In this document: in pieces, positions 25,560-36,800 of the stretch
Layout: each line of letters opens with the position of its first letter
Position numbering within the stretch: position 1 is the stretch's first letter
DNA from: Lithospermum erythrorhizon
Lineage: Eukaryota > Streptophyta > Magnoliopsida > Boraginales > Boraginaceae
Reading direction: 5' to 3'
Length of the DNA stretch: 64,000 bases
Assembly: GCA_019722365.1 (NCBI GenBank)
Contig: JADFUC010000758.1
Coordinates: forward strand, 868,001 to 932,000
Notes under the pieces: model-generated
The model's input: only the letters and a program-made list of their open reading frames with translations
Told to the model about the DNA's origin: nothing
Database searches by the model: none
Translations under genes and position numbers: made by a program

Positions 25560-28500
25560 AACAAATTCCAAAGTGAATATGTTACCTGCTCTAAGAACTT
25601 CTTTGTATACAATGTTTTTAGTCCATGAGTAGCCTTTGCTGTTTGTTGAGTCTGGTTTGATAAGGACTTTAGTTGTGGACATAGAAGTTCCTCTCGAGCA
25701 AGATAACATATAATCGTCTCGTGCGGTAACATCATCGGTGGAAGATAAACGCTACATTCTCGGTATAGTTTCGTCTCCCCTGCAGCTTGCTATCATACAG
25801 AAACAAGTCCGATAGGAAATCGTCTCTTTTGAATTGAAATGGGTATCCATCACTTTGTTTTGGTAGAAGAGGTATTCGTGGTATAAACACCTATTTGCCA
25901 GCGTGAGCCCCATCTGTAATCTCGGCCTGAATTACATTTCTATCAAAGCCCTTACAAACTATTCGAGTACCATTGCAAAGTCCGTCCGAGGGATCTAAAT
26001 TTCTCAATAGCATTATGGGGCAATTTTTCTTCAAGACCACTTTTGTGTATCTAAAAGTTAATGAAGTTCAAGAACCTGATTCAGATAATAATTGTGTACA
26101 TCATCAATGGCCTCATCAAAACTTGTGTATATCACTTCATCTCCTGGAAATTTCTGAATCAACATGGAATTTAATTTGTCTATGTGCTCATTTTTAAAAA
26201 GTGATTGGGTCTACTACTCCATGTAATCACCGAATGACCATTAATATGAAGAGACGGATACATAAAGATCGATTTAGGACGTTGTTCAGATGCCTCATCG
26301 TTATCATATTCGACAACCATTTCTTTAGGAATTTTGATATTTCCTTCGTTGTTTGTTGGTTCTTGTCCATTACCAACTCGCAACAGGAAGTCACCAAATT
26401 TAGCATCATTTTTTGCTCTCATATTGGTTGTCAAGACGAATTTCTCCATAATATCCCATAAATCAGATGAGACCAAACTCGCATCTATAGTTTGTTGTAT
26501 TGTACCTTTGCATAACCTGTGAATACTTCGCTTATAATCACCACTCAAATATAATCACTTTCCCACCAATGTAGATTGTTCTGTAATATCCCTCAATGTT
26601 AAATCCAAAGGCTTCAATTGCCCATCTTTTTTTGGCCATCGCAAGGCTTTCATCCCATATAATCAGCTTTGATGCGGCGAACAACTGCTTAACCACAATT
26701 AATCCTTATGTTACACCCTCGATCCATCACGCAGCCTCAAGAGGGCCTTTGAAACGCGAATGGATGCCAAGGCCCTCCGTATGCGAAATGCTACTTCCCC
26801 GAACCGTCACAGAATAGCTATCAGATCGCCCTGATCGCATACGCGAAAGCATAGCACGATACAAATACGTCTTTCCAGTTCCTCCAGGTCCGTCAACGAA
26901 AAAAACCCCACCATTTCCAGATTTTACTCTGTCTAAAATTGCCGAGAAAGCTTTTTGTTGCTCTGGATTCAAGTTCTTTTCTGCATTAGTATCATCTTCC
27001 GGTATTTCAACAGCCATTTCATCTTGAATTTCCCTTGGATCAAAGTTTGATTTATCTTTATGTTGTCTACTTAATTGTGGAAGATCATAATCGGTTAGCT
27101 TTTTTGCCCATACTTTCCAAGAAGAACTTTATGCTTTTCAACGTCTTAGCTTGTATAGATTCACCCAATTTACCACCTCTACATTTGAAATTCCCCCTTT
27201 TGAAATCCTCTGAGAGTGCATCAAAGTAACTATTCCATAACTTTCTTACATCCGCTGTCTTTACACAAAGGGACCAAAATTGCTGCAAATAATCTTCCTT
27301 AGAGCATATGGCATCGGTAGTTAGATGGCTTTATTTTAGCACTAAATGCTCTTATCGGATTCCAACAATCCTCTTCTTTGTGCTGCTTCTTTAAAAGTTG
27401 AACTTCTTACACAATCGATTGTTAACAAATCCTCAAAAGATGTCGGGCCTCTAACATGATTTAACAACAACCTCAAGTAATATCTTTCTCCTTCTGCTGG
27501 ATGAGCCCCATTTACTCGTCCAATTACTTCTCTTTGATATGACAATTATATCTATTGAATTGACATGTATTGAGTTAGTAAAGTATATCATAAAATGGGC
27601 AAACTACAATATTGAATTCATGTATTATGTAAATAGCATATATCTATATTACATTACTCTGTATCGGAATTTTGGATGCTAATTAACTGCATTTACTTGG
27701 ATAGTTGCATTTACTTGTATATTTACTGGAAACAACATGTTAGTAACTCAGTATTTTTCATTTGATTATATTGTTACACCATGTCTCTCTGCTTATCTAG
27801 TAGATTTTCTAACTAAAAGCTATAGGGTATACACTCCTACGAATTCTATGCAGATTGCATTAAACCCCGATCAAGAAATACGAATCACATATAACGTGAG
27901 TCCTATAAAGGGCTATTAGCCACCGTGACGCCGGGTCTAGAAACGAATGTATGAACCCCGCTAGAAAAGTTCACCTATGTTGATGCTAGATCCTTATACT
28001 TACTATCTAATTCCCCGCTTCGGTAGAAAAAATAAGATCGATACTGTGCCAACAATGGATGCCATCGACCATCTATCTACCTTTATCATCCACGAAGTCT
28101 TAAGAGCATGAAGGTCGTATAAGGTAATAAAGAGAACTCCCCGATATTTACTTCATCTAACCGTGAATCAATTAATAAGAGTAAAGATAAGGATATAGCA
28201 TGTAATATTTTGTATAAAGAAGTCGAATATACATATCAACAAACTACTCAGATATCATGTAGCAGGATTAAAATGCATCTAGTTAAGGTACGGATTATAC
28301 GGTACAACCCATCGATTGTCAGATGTGCATCGCATTTACTCGCTCGTCATTCCTTCTTCTGTATATTGGATATCCATCTTTTCCTTGCATAGTCGTCTTA
28401 CAAAAATCACGCGGATAATGATATTTGCAACTTCCATCAATCATGCATGAATTCTTCTTATTTTTTTCTCCACGGGCCACATGATCACGCGCTTGATTTA

Positions 28501-31074
28501 CCAAATCGTAATTCTTATGTGTTTGATTCATTTGAATTTCGCAGACAAACAAATTTGTCAAATTGATCCTGGGTGTTCACTTTGTATTCGGCATCGTGGA
28601 TTATTGGTGAGATGAGCAATGAGTCCTTCTTTTGAAACTCACTATATGACATGTGAATTTTCCAAAATTTCCTTCTTGAATAATTGATCTTTCAAATCTT
28701 GTAATTTTGCTCTAAAAATTCTTGCAGTTAAATCTGGGCGATCCTGGGGACATTGTCCTGGAAAGAGTTCATCTTGGATTTCTTTCCATTCAGGATTACA
28801 TGTCATGGTAATAAAAAGATCAGGTTTTCCAAACCTCTGAACTAATGCCATTGAAATATATCTACGCTTTATATTCCTATCACTCTCCAAATAAACAGAT
28901 TTATAACAATTCGCAAACCAACTTCACTTGCCTGCACTTCTCCATTAACAACACTATCTACAATTCCCTGGTAAAGTTCTGCTCTCATTTGACCTTGTTT
29001 CCTTCTATAAAAATCCAAACGGGTAGTTTCTAGTTTTATGTATTGGTCCACCGCATATTGTTGGAACAACCTTCCCGCATAAAGTAATGCCGATTGTCTT
29101 CCTGGTCTTATTTGGAATTTGTAACAGTAGTACTCTCGACATGAGACATTCTTTGGATTTTCTTCAAAAGCTATACATAAATAACATTATGAGTGAATAT
29201 GTGGAATTTAAATATTTGCTTATATACTTCAATGTACATATATTAGAATACCTAGGTCCTCTTCATCTAATAATTTATGGGCTGATATAGGAGTATTTGT
29301 TCCTAAATTATTTTGCTCCTCATGTATTCCTGCTCAATAAAAATAGTTAGTTGATAAAGTTCAAATATAATTACACATGAAAGTTGGAAATTATTTTGTT
29401 CTTGATGCAATAGTAGGATGAAATAGATTTAGAATTATTATATTCTAAACGCATACACTAAACTTTGTTCAAATGACTATCAAATATCGATGCTATGGAT
29501 GTGTTATTAGGTGACATTCAAGGATCCGGTAAGTCAGATAGAGAAATTGCGAAAATCCAACCATCGATCGCAGGTTAAATCGCAATATTGCCTCTCTTGG
29601 AAGACGCCTTCAACCACTCCTCTCACCTTATGGTACATGGTCCCTTTATTCTACCGACTGCCTCTTAACTATGGCTATCAACCAGGCTACTATTATCCTT
29701 CTTTCAGCTAACTTAATTTCGTGATAAAAACTTAACCTTTTACATAAAAGATAACCCTATAACCCTACTTCTCTACTTTTTTCATTTCCCATAACACGTT
29801 TTACCAATTAACCTTTGCACATGTATTTCTAATGCATCCTCATATATCGGGATTTAATGCATAAACTATAATTGATTTTGATCATGATGATTAAAGCTAC
29901 AAATGAACAAAAAAAGACGTAAATAATATGCGATTGAAATAAGATATCACAACTAATGCAGCTCAATCTTCCTTGTCTAGGATTAGTAAATTACCTTGTC
30001 CTTCATCATCTAATTCATCATCTAATAATGGATGGACCGAAAATGGAGTATTCGCTCCCGAATCCTTTTCCTCTTCATCTATACCTAAAAGAAATTTCTA
30101 ATAATATAAGAATATACATCTATATATACATATCAATTATAAATTACTTGTACATACTATCATAACATAATTTTAGTTACTTAGTTAAGCATATGATACC
30201 TTGGTAACATGTTTCTTTTGATGTTGAAGATCCACCTTTGGGATTTGTTTTCTCAGTATATTTCGACGCCACCTACCTCCGAATGGAATAAATAAGTGGA
30301 TATCAGAACGGATCATAACAACCATAAGAATGTTTTTACTTTATGATTATAACCTCGAGTAAGAATGTATGACGTATGTCTCGCTCAATTGGAATATTTG
30401 AATTCGCTTTCAACCCATATTTCTCTGCAAATTTTACTGATCACTGGTTTATTAAATCAGAAGTCGCTGATCTAGGTTTCATCCTTTGAAATACGGTCAA
30501 CATCGCACCGATGGCATATCTTGCAAGCTCTTAAAGAATTTAGCATACGGGTTTCCTTCTAATATCTCTCATTATATTTTAACCAAAGCTTCAATTTGCA
30601 TTTCTTGTTCCATTATTTTCATTCGGCTTCATGACCTCATTTTCTGTGTATCATTTTGAAATATAAATCAAAATAACTTGGTTTTGTCAATATATGAACC
30701 AATCCAGTAAACTGATATACTTGCCCTTGCACCCGAAATGTATAAACACCTTTTCTCAAGCAGTTTCAACTCGTCTAAATTGACTACAAACAAAGCGAAC
30801 GCAAAAAATGTAATCAGAGGGAGTCGAATGCTTGAGCGAAATTCTAGAGCTTCTTCTGATTGATCTGTGTGTATAGATTTTGGAGTTCTTCTGGGATAAA
30901 AGTTGGGGCTAGCTTTATTTTTCCATTACCACAACAAAATGTCGGAGGCTCGTATTCAAATTTTATTGCTCCGCAATGTTTACAAAGTCGTTTCTCTTTT
31001 ATTATATGTAACTCAGAGTAAGAAGGTACGTAGATTGATTCACCTGCCAAATAATTCATCTTCATAAGTCTCAT
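25560..31074 (-). pseudogene. Helitron Rep/helicase (RepHel) pseudogene
   Basis: Helitron transposase with an N-terminal zinc finger, a Rep nuclease and a PIF1-type 5'-3' helicase. Minus-strand pieces in order: 31074-30844 (RLCKHCGAIKFEYEPPTFCC); about 30760-30650 (YTFRVQGQVYQFTGL); 29170-28869 (RLFQQYAVDQYIKLETTRLD); 28890-28642 (ALVQRFGKPDLFITMTCNP, PGQCPQDRPDL); 28561-28319 (CKYHYPRDFC, GYPIYRRRND); about 28300-27560, badly decayed; 27545-27342 (GERYYLRLLLNHVRGPTSFE); 27288-27085; 27017-26727 with Walker A GPGGTGKT; about 26700-26600 (KLIIWDE, Walker B); 26548-26230 (TIDASLVSSDLW, LTTNMRA); and 25709-25572 (SRGTSMSTTKVLIK, NIVYKEVL), the usual helicase end. Many frameshifts separate the pieces. 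The HUH region near 28600 reads GLIAHL where active copies have GLPHAHL, so one catalytic histidine is lost. Confidence 0.88.
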
Positions 31075-31149
31075 AACATATACGGAGTATAAAGAAGATA
31101 ACCATAATATAATATTACATTCAAACTTCTTTACGATCTTGATTAATAA

Positions 31150-31345
31150 AACTTTACCATAATATATTAATTATCCTCTTCAAGTATCAATAAGAAATAT
31201 AATATTATGAGTACGAGAATGGAAGATTTCTTATTTTCTCGCCTTTAATATTTTTATATACAATATTATTTTATAAAATTATACCCAATGCCAAGAAGAG
31301 GTAATATATTTGATGTTAGTATGATGTTTTTATTTGTTCACAAAT
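31150..31345. repeat. Direct repeat, copy 1 (about 195 bp)
   Basis: From aaactttaccataatatatt to ttatttgttca, repeated with scattered differences at about 32651-32846 in the same orientation. The two copies bracket the F-box/LRR exon and lie just beyond the Helitron N-terminus. Confidence 0.75.
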
Positions 31346-32089
31346 GTATATTTTTTTCCTCGTGTCACAGTGGACGTATATCGAGATTCAAAGGCCAAAT
31401 TAAAGTATAGAGAACCGTAAGCATCTGTAGGAATTAAATTTTTAGATTTTGTGAAGCGCTCGATGTACACAGTTTGGTCATAGTCAATAGTCAAGGGCAA
31501 TCTCTAAAATCAGCCGATCATCGCTCAAGAATTACCGATGTTTCTCTCAAGCCGCTGGGTCTTCAGAGTTTTCTTGAAACCTTTGTCATTGACCTTAGTT
31601 TATTTATCCATGACGGGCGTACTAGCCAAAGGCAAAAGGATGTCCTAAATTGAAAATTCGTTACAGTATAAATGTTACGACGGCGCACCGTAAGCCGTCA
31701 AGGGTCATGTTCACATCGAGTCGCTATTTTTGGTACAAATCTCGAAGTTGACACGCCGAGTTATATCCCTTGTCGAGAATAATAAAGTATCTGGCATGTC
31801 AATGTTACATCATCATTATTATTGTTATTTTTAATACTGGGAAATTTTGCTCCATTAATTTATATATCCCCTGTTTTGAAATTCAGTAGTTAAGAATAAC
31901 TAAAAAGAACTTACTAATTTGCTATTGCTGAGATATTTTTTTTCTTGTACTATTTTGAAGTCTTTGAGAATAATAAAATATCGCTTTAGCTAACCTTACT
32001 GGTCTTTCAGATCAGCATTTTGCTTTTACCAAAAGTTTGAATTTGGATATTCTTGGTATATGTACTCTTATCTATGCCATGTGATTCAG
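31346..32089. other. Non-coding between Helitron and F-box exon
   Basis: Contains a moderately GC-rich patch at 31.43-31.78 kb with no recognised protein. The last 100 bases before 32090 have the look of a plant intron (T-rich, ending ttcag). Confidence 0.35.
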
Positions 32090-32266
32090 TGCAATTGGAA
32101 AAGGATGTAAGAAATTGAAGAACTTCACTTTGAGTGATTGCTATTTCCTGAGTGATAAAGGGTTAGAAGCAGTCGCAGTTGGTTGTCCAGAGCTTACTCA
32201 TCTTGAAGTCAATGGCTGCCATAACATTGGCGCAGTGGGTCTGGAATACATAGGAAGGTCTTGCAC
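32090..32266 (+). pseudogene. Orphan F-box/LRR exon (FBL4-like)
   Basis: A single exon bounded by an AG acceptor (32088-32089) and a GT donor (gtatgt at 32267), fully open for 59 codons. It encodes leucine-rich repeats of the plant F-box/LRR-repeat protein 4 type: AIGKGCKKLKNFTLSDCYF, SDKGLEAVAVGCPELTHLEV, NGCHNIGAVGLEYIGRSC. In the full gene this is a middle exon of an SCF ubiquitin-ligase substrate receptor. I see no convincing neighbouring exon, start or F-box within several kb, so this is most likely a captured or duplicated gene fragment. Its sequence is well preserved, including both splice sites, which points to a fairly recent origin. Confidence 0.75.
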
Positions 32267-32650
32267 GTATGTGGCGTTTCTATTTCTTTTAAAGAACTTT
32301 GTAATTTCTCACCGGCAATGTTGATGAACAAATTTTACACTTCGTTATAAAAGATGCAGAGTTGTTTATTGACCCTTTTATGCTTCTAAATCTTATTTCT
32401 CTTTTACTAGGTTTTTATGATAAATATATTGTTTTGATGGAAGCAAATTCCTTAGAAAACAACATTACTCTATTTTTTCTTTATCTTGTTTAATTGTCTT
32501 ATTCCATTGCTCTAAGTGAATATGATTGGAAACAAAGAATCTGTTTGCCACTCTAATTCTTTGATCTCTTTAGAATTGTGTTATTTTCTGTGTATTTCCG
32601 TTTGTTATCTTGTTGACTTTAATCAAACTCTGACATGTATGTTCCTAGTA

Positions 32651-32846
32651 AACTTTACCATAATATATTAATTATCCTTTTCGTTATCAATAAGAACATA
32701 CATATGAAAGTATGAATTTTAAGATTTCTTACTTCTGCTTAATATTTGTATATACAATATTATTTTATGAAAATTATACCCAATGCTAGCAGTAGTGTTA
32801 ATATATTTTGATATTAGTAATGATGTTTTATTTGTTCATAAAAGTT
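32651..32846. repeat. Direct repeat, copy 2 (about 195 bp)
   Basis: Partner of 31150-31345. It shares taccataatatattaattat, the atatacaatattattttat block and the attatacccaatgc block. Confidence 0.75.
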
Positions 32847-33310
32847 ATATTGTCCATTATATTGGCCATAGGGTGAGAATAATAGCTTGTTCTTATTTTA
32901 ATGACATAAAAATATGAAGGAACATATACTTTCGGTTTCATAAGCTATGTGGATTGAGCTTTGGTGCCAATTGATTCGATTTACTCTACATGGGAGGAGT
33001 ACACTATCGTTGGCATGAGACAACTTAAATTTAATCGTAAATACTCTTTTTCTTTTCCTCTGCTTTCTGTTATCGCCCGGATGATTGCTTACGCTTTTCT
33101 CAAGTAAATTTCGGTGAATTTCGCTTTTCAATTTACGTTTCTCTTAATATTTCTATCACACAATATTTAATAAATTAAAGATAAACAAATAACTATTGTT
33201 AACTAATCTAGTATATAAAGTAATAATTAAGAATGTAGTGCTTTATAATATATATTACTCATCGCATCCATCAAGTAAGACTATGAAAGCATTTAAAATC
33301 AACAAAGTAT

Positions 33311-33778
33311 TTTGATGTTTTAAAGTTAATCTGCTATGCTCCGATTATCGTTGCCAAATATGGGGGCGACTCTGCTTAAGTGTTTGCCGAAGTCACAGAA
33401 TAGTAATCCCAACTAATTTATTATTGGGTTATTTAAATTATTTTATTCCACGCAGATTCCTATAATGCTATGTGAATCAGATTTATGTTTTTACCAATTA
33501 AAATAAAACGCAGAAAATACAATTACGCCTTCATTGGGCTTTTATTTTAATCTCTGCTCAAAAAAGTTATCAAACAAAGCTACATAACCTTCAGATTTTG
33601 ATGTTTTTGGTGAATCATATGCTCCGATTATCGCTCAAATATGGGGGTAATGTAATATGTGACTGATTTATACTCTTTTGGGCTTCAATTAAAATAAAAT
33701 CACAGAAAATACAATTATTTCATCAAGCGATATTTTTAATTCAGTTCAAAAAAAAAGACGAAACACTACATAACTCAA
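33311..33778. repeat. Imperfect tandem direct duplication
   Basis: Unit 1 (33311-33595) and unit 2 (about 33599-33778) share atgctccgattatcg, aaatatgggggr and later ccaattaaaataaaa and cagaaaatacaatta, in the same order. Unit 2 has an internal deletion of about 90 bases. The DNA is non-coding and ends against the TA microsatellite. Confidence 0.7.
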
Positions 33779-33783
33779 AGTGC

Positions 33784-33787
<4 letters not shown>

Positions 33788-33835
<48 letters not shown>
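33788..33835. repeat. (TA)n microsatellite
   Basis: About 24 uninterrupted TA units, then tgtatata. It is likely length-polymorphic and prone to cruciform formation and assembly slippage. Confidence 0.97.
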
Positions 33836-33839
<4 letters not shown>

Positions 33840-33842
<3 letters not shown>

Positions 33843-36800
33843 GATAATACATCAAAATGATATACTGTATAGAGTAAACACAACAATAACAAGAGGTACT
33901 GTACTTAGTTATCAGCAATAACAATTCAATGTTCGATACAAGAACATCAAATATTACACCTAAACATTAAACAAACAACTTAGACAACTTCCACACCTTC
34001 AAACCAAGGATAAAAAAGAAAAAGAAAATATCAAAACAAAACGGATCGATAAGGATTAATTAAATGACCTGGAAGAAAGGCGTAGCCTTCCATTTGCCTA
34101 TCTTATGACTTGCCAATTTTACCCTCTTCCTTCATCCATATCCAGAGAAGGAAGAAGAGGTAGAGATATCACATTGTTGAATTACATGTATGAATCCATT
34201 AGATTTGTAACTCAGTGTGATCTCTTCTTCATCTTCATTATCTTATTAGCTTCTTCCTTTTCTTCCTTGACATCGATCTTTGATTATTCTTAAATTAATA
34301 ATTTTTTGTAATATATAGTTTGTACAAATGAAGGGTATATATCCTCAACTATATAAGAAAAGCAACTATGACACTGGACCAGAAAATTCCTCAATGAGAA
34401 TAGTAAAAGAAAACACTTTCTTAAAAGAGGGATTAGACGACAAGTTAGTTACATCATAGGCCTTGGCAATAAATTAGAATGGCCACCGTTGTTCTTATTC
34501 CTTTTTATGGTTCGCACGCACTTATCCACTAATTCGGATTTTCGGTTACGATATACATTATTAAGATCGTGACATGCATGTACTTTTATTTTTATTTTTA
34601 AATTAAATTATTAAAATTAAATATATATCAAAATCTTAACAAATATAACATAAAATGTTATATAAAATATAACAAATAATCTTATTTACCACTAGAAATA
34701 ATGAATTTTGTTCCTTATAAAAAAAATTAGATTAAGTTAGTCATTTAAATTTCAAGCCTATCCTAAATAAATAGTAGTTGGACTGGGATCAATAATGCTA
34801 GCTGACAAGTGTCATGTATATTTTGTTCCCATGTGAAAAGATTATTTGCAAGATTTTTTTAATTGGGAATGTTTTGGGAGTAAGTTGAAGTAATGACATA
34901 CATAGCAATAACAAAAAAGAGAACAAGTGATGGTAGTTGTGATTCGAATATTATAATATGCAATGAGTCACATGACAGATTTTTCATATTAAATTATCTA
35001 AAGAATTTATTTTGAATAATACATTTTAATTGATATGTTCATTTTTCGATACAAATCTTCATCCAAAATGGCAAGGGATATTAAGATGGTAAAAAGAGAA
35101 ATAATAAAAAGAGAAAAAATGTTGATTAATTGAGTTACATATATACCAATATCTTAAAAAGAGAAAATATATACAATGCATATGTTATCTAGGTGCTTTA
35201 TTTCCTTTAAAGAGCACCATAAGTTTGAGTCGTCCACATCTTACCACCTCATGAAACGTAAATCTCGGTCAGAATCTTTACTCGAGACCAATCAGTTTTT
35301 AGTGGGGGCATATTACTATCAACACAAAGAACCTTGCTCACTAGGATGAAATGCATCCATCCAAAATTATAATGCACTTATTACTCTCCTCATCCTTAAT
35401 GAAATTGTCCAAGTTTAATGATTGTTTTTGAAATTTTGAACTTTAGATATTTTTCATAAATTTTGAACTTTAGCGTGCAAATCCATTAGAATGCATGACA
35501 AGTATACCAAATCTCCAAGGCCTATAACAAAGATGATAAACTTAACTATTGTTATATACAAGGTTAAATTTTATTCACTGAACTATTTTCTTACTGCCTC
35601 AAATAATTATATAGCCGCTTTTAATTTTCAAATAAGATTCTGAAGCAGAGTTGACATTAACTCCACTATAACAAGAATATAGCTTTAAAATGAACATTTT
35701 AAATATATTACACTTTATGAATCATTTTTAAATAACAATACTTAATTGAGTCAATATTTAATACATTAATTAATTTTAATTAATTAAAAATCAAATAAAA
35801 TATCATCTTCAACCTTACATCCCACCCCTCACCCCTTACCCGACACTACACCACCAGTTCCTCCCAAATCAACCGAACCAGCCGCCCCATTTCCACCAGT
35901 TCCTCCCAAATCAGAGTCAAATTCAGCAGAACAATTGGGTTGAGGTGAATTTGCAACAATATTAACATTATTAATCTGATTCTGATTCTAATTCAAACTA
36001 GGGGGTGGAGGGTGAATTTGCAGCAGTACCATTCGCAAAGGGGGGTACATCGTCTCTGCAAGGTCCATTCATTAATTTTAAACTATTTTATGAATTTTTT
36101 ATAGATTTTGATTTGGTTGATTTCATGGGGGGTTTGTTTGTTTTAGATATCTGATTTGGCTAATTTGCTCATCCAAATTTCATAATTTCTGGGGTTTAAG
36201 CAGAAGGCCAAGATGACAAGCGGCCTGGATTTTAATCGCTTAAAATCGATTAACGTATTAAATATCGATTCACCAGTTTATTTAATTATGTGTCAGTGAA
36301 TATATTTAAAATATCCTGCTTCTACCCTTATGCTTAATTGCTATACTAGAGCCACAAAGATGCTTCCAAAAATTTAAACGTCAAAATCACTCCTGCATGC
36401 TTATTCAAAACGCTGAATATTTAAACGCCTATTTAAAATTTAAAGTAGTTCAGATGCCAGAATGAAATTTAGGCTACATACAACTACAAGTGTACATTAA
36501 TTACTTGTTTATAAAATTAAAGTAAAATTATAGTTCTTATTAATTTATTATAGTTTTACGCATTCTTTTCATTTCAAATTACTGCATTTTCTCAATTTTC
36601 GGCGACAAATCAATATTAACTACTTTATATATATTATGAAAATTATAATAAAATAATATTTTTGAAAATATTTTAAAAAAACGAATCTTAATAATATCAA
36701 TTTTATATTTTTTGAGTTAGTGAATAAAAATAATTAGAATCGTACTGACACGAATCTCAAAACGCTAATTAATTAAATCGAAAGAAGATTAATTAGTATA

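Larger units (their letters stand above)
20514..31074 (-). mobile_element. Decayed RPA-carrying Helitron, minus orientation
   Basis: Two coding blocks lie in the order known for plant autonomous Helitrons: a Rep/helicase gene (31074 to about 25560) followed downstream by a replication protein A-like gene (about 23396 to 20514). Both read on the minus strand and both are damaged. Helitrons move by rolling-circle replication. They start with TC and end with CTRR after a hairpin, but I could not place either end, so the limits given are only those of the coding remnants. Whether the 32-kb F-box exon lies inside or outside the element is unknown. Confidence 0.75.

Noticed and set aside
27740..28110. 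Possible chloroplast DNA insertion within the Helitron
   Set aside because: The less AT-rich texture suggested it, but I recognise no plastid gene, so it stays only as an unexplained diverged stretch.
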